NCBI GenBank assembly: GCA_963838495.1
Contig: CAWIRC010000001.1
Coordinates: 1,612,001-1,676,000 of the forward strand
Length of the DNA stretch: 64,000 nt
Reading direction: 5' to 3'
Origin: JBEKIK01 sp963838495
Lineage (GTDB): Bacteria > Planctomycetota > Planctomycetia > Pirellulales > Thermoguttaceae
Shown here: positions 36,877-46,312 of the stretch, piece by piece
How positions within the stretch are numbered: position 1 is the stretch's first letter
Layout of the letters: each line of letters begins with the position of its first letter
Translations under genes and position numbers: made by a program
Notes under the pieces: model-generated
Seen by the model: the letters and a program-made list of their open reading frames with translations, nothing else
Databases searched by the model: none
What the model was told of the DNA's origin: nothing

Positions 36877-37886
36877 GCGCTGCCGCAAAACCCAAGGGCA
36901 AATTGGCGATATACTGGGCCGCTTCGTGCGGCGGGTGCGAAATCGCCGTCCTGGCCATCGACGAGAAAATCCTCGACGTAGCCAACGCCTTCGACATCGT
37001 GATGTGGCCCTGCGCCGCCGACGGCAAGGTCCGCGACGTGGAAAAACTGCCGGACGGGACGATCGACGTCTGCCTTTTCAACGGCGGCATCCGCACCAGC
37101 GAGCAGGAATACATGGCCCAACTCCTGCGGCAAAAATCAAAGGTGCTGGTGGCGTTCGGCTCGTGCGCGTCGGAAGGCTGCATACCGGGCCTGGCCAATT
37201 TGAGCAACCGCCAGGAGATTTTCGACGCGGTTTATAAAGAAGGCTCGATGACCGCGCCGGTAAATCCGCAGGACGTGCGTCCGCAAACCGAGACCAAAAC
37301 AGCCGAAGGCACGCTGCACCTGCCCATGTTTTACGACACGCTCAAGACGCTCGATCAGACGGTCGAGGTGGATTATTACCTGCCCGGCTGCCCGCCCGAG
37401 GCGGAAAACATCTGGAAGGCGATTGTGGCCATCCTGGAAGGCAAGCTGCCGCCGAAGGGTTCGGTGATCGGCGTAAACACCACTGTGTGTGAAGAATGCC
37501 CGCGTACCCGGAACGAAAAGAAGATCAAAAAATTCCACCGCACCTGGGAAATCATTCCCGACGACACGACCTGCCTGTTGGAACAGGGTCTGTTGTGCTG
37601 CGGGGTGGCGACTCGGGCGGGCTGCGGCGCGCTTTGCCCGCAGGTCAACTCGCCATGCATCGGCTGTCACGGGGCCAACGAAGACGTGCAAGATTACGGC
37701 GCACGGCTACTCAGCGCCTTCGCCTCGGTGATCGATTCCAACGATCCGGCCGAGATCGACCGCATTATAAAAGACGGCATTCCCGACCCGGTGGGCACGT
37801 TCTACCGCTTCAGCCTGGCAAAAAGCCAGTTGCGGAGGAAAAGCAAAAAGGCGTTGGCCGGCGGCAATGGCGCTGCAAAGAAGTAA
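36873..37886 (+). CDS. mvhG: [NiFe] hydrogenase small subunit, MvhG-like
   Basis: 337 residues. Cluster ligands are visible as ASCGGCEIAVL (proximal), GSCASEGCIPGL, LPGCPPEAENIW and a C-terminal group (CLLEQGLLCCGVATRAGCGA, CPQVNSPCIGCHG) for the medial and distal clusters. There is no twin-arginine signal, so the enzyme is cytosolic, as for group 3c hydrogenases. It overlaps mvhD by 4 bp and precedes the large-subunit gene, with two GTTCCCACG hairpins in the 149-bp gap. Confidence 0.92.
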   Translation: MSAAAKPKGKLAIYWAASCGGCEIAVLAIDEKILDVANAFDIVMWPCAADGKVRDVEKLPDGTIDVCLFNGGIRTSEQEYMAQLLRQKSKVLVAFGSCASEGCIPGLANLSNRQEIFDAVYKEGSMTAPVNPQDVRPQTETKTAEGTLHLPMFYDTLKTLDQTVEVDYYLPGCPPEAENIWKAIVAILEGKLPPKGSVIGVNTTVCEECPRTRNEKKIKKFHRTWEIIPDDTTCLLEQGLLCCGVATRAGCGALCPQVNSPCIGCHGANEDVQDYGARLLSAFASVIDSNDPAEIDRIIKDGIPDPVGTFYRFSLAKSQLRRKSKKALAGGNGAAKK

Positions 37887-37908
37887 AAATTGCAAATTGA
37901 AAATAATC

Positions 37909-38003
37909 TTGTTCCCACGGTCCTCCGTGGGAACACACATACAATAACGCATTGAACGTAGAACATCCGAAAATATCGTTCCCACGCCGGAGCGTGGGAA
38001 CGA
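37909..38003. repeat. two GTTCCCACG hairpins between mvhG and mvhA
   Basis: TTGTTCCCACGG/CCGTGGGAACA at 37909-37935 and CGTTCCCACGCC/GCGTGGGAACG at 37977-38003. Same family as 5298-5326. They may affect mRNA stability inside the operon. Confidence 0.72.
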
Positions 38004-38035
38004 GGAAAATTCAATTACATACCGGAAAGTAGACC

Positions 38036-39502
38036 ATGAAGCGTATTTCCATTGATCCGATAACCCGGCTGGAAGGGCACGGCAAGATCGACATCTTCCT
38101 GGACGACCAAGGCGAGGTGGCCAACGCGTATTTGCAGATTCCAGAGCTTGGGGGATTTGAAAAATTCTGCCTGGGCCGGCCAGCCGAGGACATGCCGAAC
38201 CTGACCGCTCGCATTTGCGGCGTGTGTCCCGAGGCGCATCACATGGCGGCCACAAAGGCCCTGGATGCGCTGTTCCACGTCGATCCGCCGCCCACGGCCA
38301 AGAAGCTCCGCGAGACTGTTCTACAGCATCTTTTACGCCACCGACCACACCACGCACTTTTACGCCCTGGGCGGCCCGGATTTTGTCGTCGGGCCCGAAG
38401 CTCCGCCCGCCCAGCGAAACATTCTGGGCGTGGTGGCCAAGGTGGGCATGGACGTGGCCAAGCACGTGCTCAAAATGCGCCATGACGGGCACGAACTCAT
38501 CAAAATGATTGGCGGCCGGCGCGTGCATCCCAACTGGGGACTGCCCGGCGGGGTAAGCTGCGGGCATGAATGAGGAAAAACGCCAGGAAATCGAAGCCCG
38601 GGGCCGCGAGGCCGTCGATTTCGCAAAATTCTCCCTCAAAATCTTCGACGACGTGGTGCTGGCAAACAGCGACTATGTGAAACTCATCACCGGCGACATC
38701 TACGTCCACAAGACCTACAACATGGGCATGGTCGACGCCAAAAACAATACGAATTTCTACGATGGAAAAATCCGCGTGACCAGCCCTTCGGGCAAGGAAC
38801 ACGCCAAGTACGATTGCTCGCAGTACCGCGAATACGTGGCCGAGCGGGTCGAACCCTGGTCATATCTGAAGTTCCCCTATCTCAAGAAAATCGGCTGGAA
38901 GGGATTTGTCGACGGCGAGGACTCGGGCGTGTACAAGGCCACTCCGCTCTCACGATGCAACGCCGCCGACGGCATGGCCACCCCCCTGGCCAACGCCGAG
39001 TACAAGCGGATGTACGAGACGCTGGGCGGCAAGCCCATCAACCATACGCTGGCCACGCATTGGGCCCGGCTGGTCGAATTGCTCTACGCCGCCGAGCGCT
39101 GGGTAGAACTGGCCGCCGATCCACAGATCACCGGCAAGGAATATCGCGTTCTGCCCACGCAAACTCCGACCGACGGCGTGGGCTGCGTAGAGGCCCCGCG
39201 CGGCACGCTCACCCATCATTACACCACCGACGAGCGCGGCATCCTCACCAAGGTGAATCTCATCGTGGGCACGACGAACAACAACGCGCCCGATCTGCAT
39301 GTCGGTGAAAAAGGCAGCTCAAGGCTTGATCCACAAAGGCCAGGTCCGCCAAGGACTATTGAACATGGTCGAGATGGCCTTCCGCGCCTACGATCCCTGC
39401 TTCGGCTGCGCCACCCACAGCCTGCCCGGCCAAATGCCCCTGGAAGTCACCATCCGCGGCCCGCGGGGCGAAGTGATCGAAACTCTATCGCAGTTTATCT
39501 AA
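38036..39502 (+). CDS. mvhA: [NiFe] hydrogenase large subunit, MvhA-like, three frameshifts
   Basis: The product starts MKRISIDPITRLEGHGKIDI, has the N-terminal Ni ligand motif RICGVCPEAHH and ends with the C-terminal ligand motif DPCFGCATH, followed by an 18+ residue extension (SLPGQMPLEVTIRGPRGEVI) of the kind removed by a maturation endopeptidase. Three single-base frame changes occur at about 38318, 38558 and 39290; each is repaired by deleting one base, giving RETFYSIFYATDHTTHFY, PGGVSAGMNEEKRQEI and NNAPICMSVKKAAQG. About 487 residues, normal for MvhA. Either sequencing errors or a recently dead gene; the intact motifs and partner genes favour errors. Confidence 0.88.
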
Positions 39503-39517
39503 CACTTACCTTAAAAG

Positions 39518-39553
39518 TCCCCTCTCCTTTCGGGAGAGGGTTAGGGTGAGGGC
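39518..39553. repeat. CTCTCCTTTCGGGAGAG repeat between convergent genes
   Basis: CCCCTCTCCTTTCGGGAGAG followed by GGTTAGGGTGAGGG: a reverse-oriented copy of the CTCTCCC family, 16 bp after mvhA and 33 bp before the thiL stop. It may serve as a terminator hairpin for both. Confidence 0.8.
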
Positions 39554-39585
39554 AGATCGCGTTCATTTAATCCTTGAGAAAAGTA

Positions 39586-40515
39586 TCAATCGAACCGATG
39601 TTCCCAGCCCTTGGGAGCAAGCGGGACTTTTGTCCCGGATGAATCACGCTGCCATAGGCCGGGTTCGGAAATAAATTCGCCAATGTCGGTGATCCGGATT
39701 TCTAGCGGGCGGTCGACAAGAATTTTTTTGGCTTCCGCGGGCGCAACGGCAAGGAGGAGTTCAAAATCCTCGCCGTCGCCCAGGGCGTGATCGAGCGGCG
39801 AAAGGCCGTCGGAGCGCTCATGCGATAATCGCCGGGCGTCGTCGGAGACGGGGATGGCGTCGGTTTGCAGAACCGCGCCGCAGCCGCTTTCCTGGGCCAT
39901 GCGGGCAAGATCGATCGACAGGCCGTCGCTCACGTCGATGCCCGCGTGGAGCCGATATCGCTGGTTTAAGAGCAAGGCTTCTTCCACGCGGGGCTGGAAA
40001 TCGAAATGTCGGCCCAAAATGCTGCCGCCGAACTGGCCGGTTGCCAAAATCCTGTCGCCCGCTTTGGCCCCGCCGCGCCGAAGCGGGCCGCGATCTGTAA
40101 CCTTGCCTAAAAGCGTGATGCTTATAACCAGCGGCCCATCCCAACTGTTCGTATCTCCGCCGGCCAGGGCCAGATTGTACTTTTCGGCCAGGGGTAGCAT
40201 GCCTTCAAATAGAGCTTGAGCCAATTGCAAGCCGTTTTGCCTGGGCAGGACCAAAGCCATAACGGCGGCCAATGGCTGGGCGGCCATGGCGGCCAAATCG
40301 CTCAGATTCACTGCCAATGCCTTGCGGCCCACGCGCCTGGGATCGTCACCGCGGGAAAGCTCGAAATCCACATGATCCGTCACGGCATCGACGGTAACAA
40401 CGCACTGCTCCACGCCGGCCATATTCAAAACGGCGGCATCATCGCCAATCCCCAACTGCAGAAGCGGATGCGGCGGCAATCGTTCGCGAAGCCAGGCAAT
40501 TAACGCGGATTCCAT
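39586..40515 (-). CDS. thiL: thiamine-monophosphate kinase
   Basis: 309 residues. LQLGIGDDAAVLNMAGVEQC (GIGDDAA metal/ATP motif), TVDAVTDHVDFEL, VGRKALAVNLSDLAAMAAQP and LALAGGDTNSWDG are the standard ThiL/PurM-fold motifs; IDVSDGLSIDLARMAQESGC and GDGEDFELLLAV complete it. It phosphorylates thiamine monophosphate to the active diphosphate cofactor. It is transcribed away from a signalling cluster and convergently with mvhA. A repeat array fills the gap to the sigma factor gene. Confidence 0.92.
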   Translation of the reverse strand: MESALIAWLRERLPPHPLLQLGIGDDAAVLNMAGVEQCVVTVDAVTDHVDFELSRGDDPRRVGRKALAVNLSDLAAMAAQPLAAVMALVLPRQNGLQLAQALFEGMLPLAEKYNLALAGGDTNSWDGPLVISITLLGKVTDRGPLRRGGAKAGDRILATGQFGGSILGRHFDFQPRVEEALLLNQRYRLHAGIDVSDGLSIDLARMAQESGCGAVLQTDAIPVSDDARRLSHERSDGLSPLDHALGDGEDFELLLAVAPAEAKKILVDRPLEIRITDIGEFISEPGLWQRDSSGTKVPLAPKGWEHRFD

Positions 40516-40529
40516 TTTTTTATGCTTTT

Positions 40530-40638
40530 AGCAATCAGCTCTCAGCTATCAGCGATCAGCTATCAGCTCTCAGCAATCAGCTTTCAGCAAATAGACATGA
40601 ATTATATTCTGATGGCTGATAGCTGATTGCTGAGAGCT
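40530..40638. repeat. TCAGCTA heptamer array with inverted AGCTGAT end
   Basis: About eight degenerate heptamers (ATCAGCT, CTCAGCT, ATCAGCG, ATCAGCT, ATCAGCT, CTCAGCA, ATCAGCT, TTCAGCA; 40535-40590) face an inverted set GCTGATG, GCTGATA, GCTGATT, GCTGAGA at 40610-40637. The right end overlaps the stop of the sigma factor gene. Confidence 0.82.
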
Positions 40639-41275
40639 ATTCATACAATTCCGGAAAGACTTCCTCCGGCAGGCCTTGCTTGCGGATGGCGTTGCGGATC
40701 CTGGCCACCGATTCGAATTTGTAATTGGCCACGGTTTGCTCGGAGATTCCCAGGTGGTCGGCGACTTGTTTATTCGACCAGCCGCGGACAAAGAGTAATT
40801 CGGCGCATTTGAGCCTGTCCCACTGGCCCTGGTGTTGCCAGTGCTCTATTTGATCGGTAAGTGCGGCCACCAGGGCATCTTCCTCCAGTCCCCGGCGTTC
40901 GCGGCTGCGGGCGATGCTGCTCGCCGGGCGTCCGGGCCCTTGCGGCTCCCAATCGCTGCTATTGGACGTGTCCGGCACCAGGGGCAGGGCAGGGCGGCGG
41001 CCCTCGCGCCGCAGATAATCGGTCAGCTTGTGCGCGGCAATCGAAAAAAGATACCCTTCCAGCGAGCGCCGCTGATCGTAGTTCGGCAGGCTGGTGAGAA
41101 ATCCGATGAAAGCCTCCTGCACCAGGTCTTCGGCCACGCCGCGATGCTTGGTGCGGCTCTCGACAAAGGCCAAAAGCCGGCCTTCATAACGGGCGATCAA
41201 TTCGGTCCAGGCGTCGGACTGGCCCGCGCGGATGCGGTCGATCAACAGATTGTCGGACTGGCTGAAAGCGGGCAC
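40637..41275 (-). CDS. RNA polymerase sigma factor, ECF-like (sigma-70 family)
   Basis: 212 residues. Region 2 reads WTELIARYEGRLLAFVESRT, EDLVQEAFIGFLTSLPNYDQ and LEGYLFSIAAHKLTDYLRRE; region 4 is LLFVRGWSNKQVADHLGISE and TVANYKFESVARIRNAIRKQ. The linker is long and Ser/Pro/Arg-rich. There is no typical zinc anti-sigma gene next to it; the 610-residue membrane protein encoded 6 bp upstream is the best candidate partner. Such planctomycete sigma factors are often tied to kinases and FHA proteins, and both are encoded just upstream here. Confidence 0.87.
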   Translation of the reverse strand: MPAFSQSDNLLIDRIRAGQSDAWTELIARYEGRLLAFVESRTKHRGVAEDLVQEAFIGFLTSLPNYDQRRSLEGYLFSIAAHKLTDYLRREGRRPALPLVPDTSNSSDWEPQGPGRPASSIARSRERRGLEEDALVAALTDQIEHWQHQGQWDRLKCAELLFVRGWSNKQVADHLGISEQTVANYKFESVARIRNAIRKQGLPEEVFPELYE

Positions 41276-41281
41276 AATAAA

Positions 41282-43114
41282 TTACAGTTTAAACACGAAA
41301 TAAACTAATAACCTTGTACTTATGCATGATACCATTAATATGGTGAATACGGCGGCCGCAGTCAAGCGTTTGTGATAGGCCCCTTTTGTGGCCAGGTCCA
41401 ATTTCAGATAGCCCCAGATTACGGCCAAGAGCAGCCATAGGCCGATAAACCCCGCGCCCGCGATCGTTGCGTGATCGGTGAACAGTCGCTCTTTCATAGC
41501 ATCTTTAATGAGTGTTATGGCATTCTTATCAAAAGTCAAGAGGAGGTGAATACGCGGCATGGGCCCCAAGAGCGATTGCGATTGCCAAAGTTCTTCATAT
41601 TCAGCCACGACTAGTTGGCGGAGTTGCTCCGGGGATAATCGCACATGACCCATTTGCTGGAGCTCGGGAGATTTGTCCACGTACTGATCCACTGCGGACT
41701 GTAGAACCTCGGGAACTTTAGCCTCGCATTCCTGCATCGTGGTATACGGATCGGTGGATACGCTCATTATGTAGGCGTCGCCGTCCGCGGTCTTAGGATG
41801 CACGATTTTATAATAATCGGGCAATTCCATCCCCTTGCCGGCCTGCCATAAAAACGGCCGCTTGCCGACCCACTCCGGCAGATTCGGCACACTGGCAATA
41901 TCCGCGCCCTCGGTGGAAACCGCTTTGACCGCAGGGGCGGAACCCGTGGCCTTGGCTATCGGCGCCGGCGCTTTTGCGGTTGCGGCTGAGACGTCCTTTG
42001 CCGGCGACTCTTTCGGGGACTTCTCTATTTTCGACGATGCCTCCGCCGGCGCCGGTTCGGATGCGCCCCCTGTACCGGCCGCTTTAGCAACCCAATCGCC
42101 CTGGGTGTTCTCCGCGGTAATGTCTATCTGCTGATTGCCGTCTTTCATCCTCTCGGTCATCGCCTTGGCCAATGCCTGGCCGATGGAATTTATCAAAAAC
42201 GACGAACCGGAAATCGTTACCTGCCCGATGTCCTGGACGTTTATTTTCAAAGTGCTGACTTTGTCTTTAAGTTCATCTTTTATTTCCAGGTTCAACGGCT
42301 GCGAAATCGCCTTGCGATAGTATGATATCGCCGATTCATAGGCATTTACTATCTGTTTGGAATTAGGCTCGGGCGATGCCGGAGTCGGTGGAGATTTCGC
42401 CGGCTTGGAATTGGGCGGCTGATTAATATAGCCCGGGGGCGGTGGGGGCACCTCCGAGTTCTCGTAGCCTGGCGGCGGGGACACATGCGCACCCGGGTTT
42501 TGAGCCATGTTGATTTGTTCCATCGGCCGGATGTTTTGCGCGGGCCAAACAATTGCAGTTTCGCTGTTCGGCTTCATTTGCCAGGATCCAAACCAGAATA
42601 GTCCGCCTAGAATAGGGAGGATGACAATCGAACCGACAACTAATACTATGATGCCTGGCAGTCGGGTTTTAGGATTCGACAACAAGGCAATGATCAATGC
42701 CAGGCTTCCCGCCGCCAGCAGAGCAAATGTGACCAGAAGGCCTATCCAGTTAGATGGGGATAAGACCCCCGGCACAATCGCTTCTGCGCGGGATGTTTGC
42801 TCTTCATCGGGCCAGGGATTTACGGACAGGTCGGCACTTTGATCTTCCACTCGAACGTCGGAGGCAGCGGCGCCGATCTTTTTATGCTTGTCCTTGTTAT
42901 GTGAAATCTGAACCGTTTGCGTAGAACCGGACCGGTTCCATCGGTTTGATTGAGGCGATTCGGAAAGGCGATAAAATAAACCAATTCCGATGACAGAGAG
43001 CACAAAGAACAAAACTAAAGGTATACCGCCGGCACGAGATCCGCGATGCCGGTGCCGCGAAAGTATAAAAAGGATAAAAATAAACACAAACAAAAATATA
43101 AGAGGTGCGTGCAT
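41282..43114 (-). CDS. large hypothetical membrane protein, possible partner of the sigma factor
   Basis: 610 residues. N-terminal TMs (PLIFLFVFIFILFILS; LVLFFVLSVIGIGLFY), two further TMs (LLVTFALLAAGSLALIIALL and GIIVLVVGSIVILPILGGLF), a Pro/Asn-rich linker, a soluble region with a putative ligand domain (SYYRKAISQPLNLEIKDELK), an Ala/Pro/Ser linker, then LPDYYKIVHPKTADGDAYIM and two C-terminal TMs (FIGLWLLLAVIWGYLKLDLA; AAAVFTILMVSCISTRLLVY). No enzyme motif is seen. The gap to the sigma gene is only 6 bp, so regulation of that factor is plausible but inferred. Confidence 0.7.
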   Translation of the reverse strand: MHAPLIFLFVFIFILFILSRHRHRGSRAGGIPLVLFFVLSVIGIGLFYRLSESPQSNRWNRSGSTQTVQISHNKDKHKKIGAAASDVRVEDQSADLSVNPWPDEEQTSRAEAIVPGVLSPSNWIGLLVTFALLAAGSLALIIALLSNPKTRLPGIIVLVVGSIVILPILGGLFWFGSWQMKPNSETAIVWPAQNIRPMEQINMAQNPGAHVSPPPGYENSEVPPPPPGYINQPPNSKPAKSPPTPASPEPNSKQIVNAYESAISYYRKAISQPLNLEIKDELKDKVSTLKINVQDIGQVTISGSSFLINSIGQALAKAMTERMKDGNQQIDITAENTQGDWVAKAAGTGGASEPAPAEASSKIEKSPKESPAKDVSAATAKAPAPIAKATGSAPAVKAVSTEGADIASVPNLPEWVGKRPFLWQAGKGMELPDYYKIVHPKTADGDAYIMSVSTDPYTTMQECEAKVPEVLQSAVDQYVDKSPELQQMGHVRLSPEQLRQLVVAEYEELWQSQSLLGPMPRIHLLLTFDKNAITLIKDAMKERLFTDHATIAGAGFIGLWLLLAVIWGYLKLDLATKGAYHKRLTAAAVFTILMVSCISTRLLVYFVFKL

Positions 43115-43252
43115 GGATATATGTCTTTCCGATTTTTCCTTATTTCCGCGCTCTACGTGGGAACTTGTTTTCCCTACACTCCGCGGCGGCGATGCAATTT
43201 AAGTTCCTGTGAATAGGCGTATGGACCTCAATCTTTTTTTGATCCTTAATTT

Positions 43253-45291
43253 TCATGTTTTACGCTTTAGTCTCCCGGGATTGGCCCAGGGACTGGAAAG
43301 TTGCACGGTTACGGAAATCGCTCCAGCGACCATGGGCAGCCAGGGTTGGGGGAAATCCAATATCGCGGCGATGATCATGGCCATCGCCACGGTAACCAAC
43401 AGCGACCACAGGCTGAGACGCTTCGTTCGCAGCGGGTCGGCCTGCCGCCACCAGCGGAGGATGAAAAACAACGCGCCGAAAACGGCCAAATAGGCCATTA
43501 ACATGGGCTGGCCGTCAAACTTGTAAAAATTCTGCGGTAGATGTGCAGAATATGATGGGCTGCTTTGTGGAAAATCCGGCGACGGGGGCAAAGCCACCAT
43601 AAACAACAGGGCAATGTAGAAGGCCAGTACGCCCAGCCCCAGGCCCAGCACCATCATTACAAAACGTCTAAGCGCCGCGTCGCCGTGCGTGCCTTCCCAA
43701 AGCTTGGATGGAATAAGCACGACCCATGCACCGCTATGGTCGTCATAAGCAGCCAAGCGCATTGCTCGGGTTTGGGAATTGATTTACCGAAATAATTGCT
43801 TATTAGCGCCATGATTACCGTCATGGCGACTGCCACCAAGGTACTCAAGAGCAATGAACCCAAAAGCTCGGCGATTCGTTCCCTGGGCGTGCCCAGCACC
43901 AAGGCCGGCACCGCTTTTTCAAAACGCCTTCTGGCGGCTCGTAATTCTTGCCTTCGCTGCTCCCGAACATCGGCCGGAGATGCGCCGGGCGCACCCCCTG
44001 GCGGCGACTGCGCCCGCGGCAAAGCCGGCGCATCTGGATGCCGCACCGTCACCTGGCTCGGCCCTTGCCATGCCAGCACAATCATGCGGATCAAGCGATA
44101 TACGCCATAGGAAATGAATAAACTCAAGGCGACGGGTATTATCGCGCCAATGCTGGAAACAAACACCAATACTCCCGCGATCAAAAGCGCGATCTTGGCT
44201 ACAGGCGGAAGGTTCGCGTCATCCCAAGTTTTGCGGACTTTCGCCCAGTTCTGCTTGATAGCGCGGAGCACAGGTTCATCTTCCACCCCTTGAGCCAAGA
44301 CCACGGTTTCAGCGAGGTGCTTTTCCGACCCGCTTTCCGGCGGGACGTCCGCTGCGTACGGCCTGCCCGACGGCAACCGCCCGTCGCCCGGAAACGTCTG
44401 CTTCGCTTGCGGCAAGACGGAGAGCATCTCGGCCGCCGATCGATAACGCCGCTCCGGGTCTTTTTCCAATGCCTTGGCCACAACCTCGCGATAGGGCTCG
44501 GCGAGCATGGACACGTCGGGCTTGGCCGTTAGGTGTTTCATCAGCACCTCGCCCACGCTCTCGCCTTCAAACGGCACCCGACCCGTGAGCATCTCGTACA
44601 GGATGATGCCCAGGGCGTAGACGTCGATTTCCTTGCCGTAGCGGCCGTTGGCCACCTCGGGCGCCATGTAGTGCACCGTGCCGATGCTTTCGGTGTGCCC
44701 GGAGCGGCGGGAACAGGAAATGAATTTCGACAGTCCGTAGTCGCCCACCTTTACCACGCCTTCATTGGAAAACACGTTGCCCGGCTTGAGATCGCGGTGC
44801 ACGATTCCGTGGTCGTGCAGGTAGGCCACTGCGGCGCCGATGCCGTGGATCCAGGCCAGCACTTCCTCCACCGGCATGCCTTGGGGATTATTGTCCACGG
44901 CGTCCTGCAGGCACAGGCCGCTGACATATTCCATGATCACCCAGGTGTCGCCCTGGGCGTCTTGGCGGATATCGTAAAGGTCGATGAGGTTGGGATGCTT
45001 AATATTGAGGCATTGGCGCATGCCGCGAAGCTCAACATCGAGATTTCGGCGGATGAGTTTCAGCGCGACTTCCTTGCCGGCGTCGCTTACGGCGTAATAG
45101 ATTTCGCCAAACCCGCCTTGCCCTATTCCGCGCTTGATGGTGTACCCATCCAGGGGTCGCGAACCGCCGGGATAAATGAACTTGGCCGCTTGATGGGACG
45201 CCATGCCCGACATCTCGCCCGGGGGCGGGACAACGGCGGGCTTCGGCGCTTTTTGTCCGTTCGCTTCCACGGCAGTAACCATTTCTTTCAT
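43253..45291 (-). CDS. planctomycete-type Ser/Thr protein kinase with membrane tail, frameshifted
   Basis: Kinase domain at about residues 47-310: glycine loop GIGQGGFGEIYY, catalytic lysine in VALKLI, catalytic loop HRDLKPGNVF, metal motif DYG (KVGDYGLSKF, DFG in most kinases) and APE-like MAPEVANGRYG. It is followed by a proline-rich linker and several TMs (IALLIAGVLVFVSSIGAIIP; LGSLLLSTLVAVAMTVIMAL). At about 43750-43760 the frame shifts; the second frame continues SGAWVVLIPSKLWEGTHGD and three TMs (FVMMVLGLGLGVLAFYIALL and on) to 43253. This tail is typical of planctomycete kinases. Co-directional with the FHA gene upstream. Confidence 0.85.
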
Positions 45292-45374
45292 GGCCCACTC
45301 GCTCCCGGGCCGTTCCCACGAGCGGTTCGGCCCAAACCATTATTCTAACATCCCTTATCACAACCCTAAACCAT

Positions 45375-46025
45375 TTAACCGGTGAACCTTTCCAACTTTA
45401 GCGAAAACCCCTCTCCGGTAATATGGGAATCGCGCGTAACTCGCCCTTTGTCTTTACATAACATGCCGTCGATTTTGAAGTTACCTGCGGTGCGGCAATA
45501 TAATTCCTCGTCGTGGCGATACAAAACAACTTCCCTCGTCCAATTGCGGCAAACTACGTGACAATGCCGTTTTGGACCCAGTATGCACGAATCGGCCATC
45601 AACAACACCGCGTCGGCCGAGGGCTGGGTGCGGTGCCGGCTGGCAAAATCCAACCGGGCCGTGCCGCTCAGGGCGTGCGAGCGGCGAAATATCAATCGCA
45701 CGCTCTCGCCCAACTCGATCCGGCAGCCGTCGCCCAGCGACGCCACCCCGCGCACCGCGCGGCCGTCTATGCGAACCTCCCGGATGGCCTCGATCAGGTA
45801 TCCCTCGCCGTCGCGGTGGATTCGGGCATGACGGGGCGATATGTCGCCCAGGATCGGCACGTCGATCGTTCCTCCCGCGGCCGGCTGTCCAATGCTGATT
45901 TCATCGTTCAGGCATACCCAATAGCCTCCCACGGCGTCGATCCACATCATGAACTTGTCCGATTGCAGTGTGCCGCCGATTTCCATGGTCAACAATCCCC
46001 GAAATCTGTCTGCCAAATTGAACAT
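45375..46025 (-). CDS. FHA domain protein
   Basis: 216 residues. The segment ISIGQPAAGGTIDVPILGDI, then SPRHARIHRDGEGYLIEAIR, DGRAVRG and LGDGCRIELG, is a forkhead-associated domain with the S-x-x-H core (SPRH), which binds phosphothreonine. A second, weaker FHA-like segment (DSCILGPKRHCHVVC) follows. It is the first gene of the row FHA, kinase, membrane protein, sigma factor, so it is likely a substrate or reader of the kinase. No catalytic domain. Confidence 0.83.
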   Translation of the reverse strand: MFNLADRFRGLLTMEIGGTLQSDKFMMWIDAVGGYWVCLNDEISIGQPAAGGTIDVPILGDISPRHARIHRDGEGYLIEAIREVRIDGRAVRGVASLGDGCRIELGESVRLIFRRSHALSGTARLDFASRHRTQPSADAVLLMADSCILGPKRHCHVVCRNWTREVVLYRHDEELYCRTAGNFKIDGMLCKDKGRVTRDSHITGEGFSLKLERFTG

Positions 46026-46130
46026 TTTAATAGGGACTAAGGGTCAGGGGATAGTGGAAAAACCATTGTTTGAGTTTTCAGAGATTCCTACGATCATCCC
46101 ACGAAACGTTTATTATGCACATTTTATTTA

Positions 46131-46156
46131 GCCCCCGGTGAATATACCGGGGGTTG
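46131..46156. repeat. hairpin CCCCCGGTGAATATACCGGGGG
   Basis: A palindrome with a 9-bp stem in the gap between the coiled-coil gene and the FHA gene. Relatives are seen at 58250-58288 (CCCCGGTGAATA and GAATACACCGGGG). Confidence 0.72.
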
Positions 46157-46312
46157 CGGTTGCGGCCTTATGCCGCGTTAGGCGTTGAAAATGGGCGGTG
46201 GATGGTGGGCAGTGCACCGGGTGTGTTCGGGATGGAGGAGAAAGAGTAAATCCTCAGTGGGCAGGCATACTGCCAACACCTTCACCACCCGCCGTCCGCC
46301 GCCCATCCATCA

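Noticed and set aside
38036..39502. mvhA as a true pseudogene
   Set aside because: Three breaks are all single surplus bases, both nickel-binding motifs are intact, and partner genes are complete; error is more likely, though not excluded.
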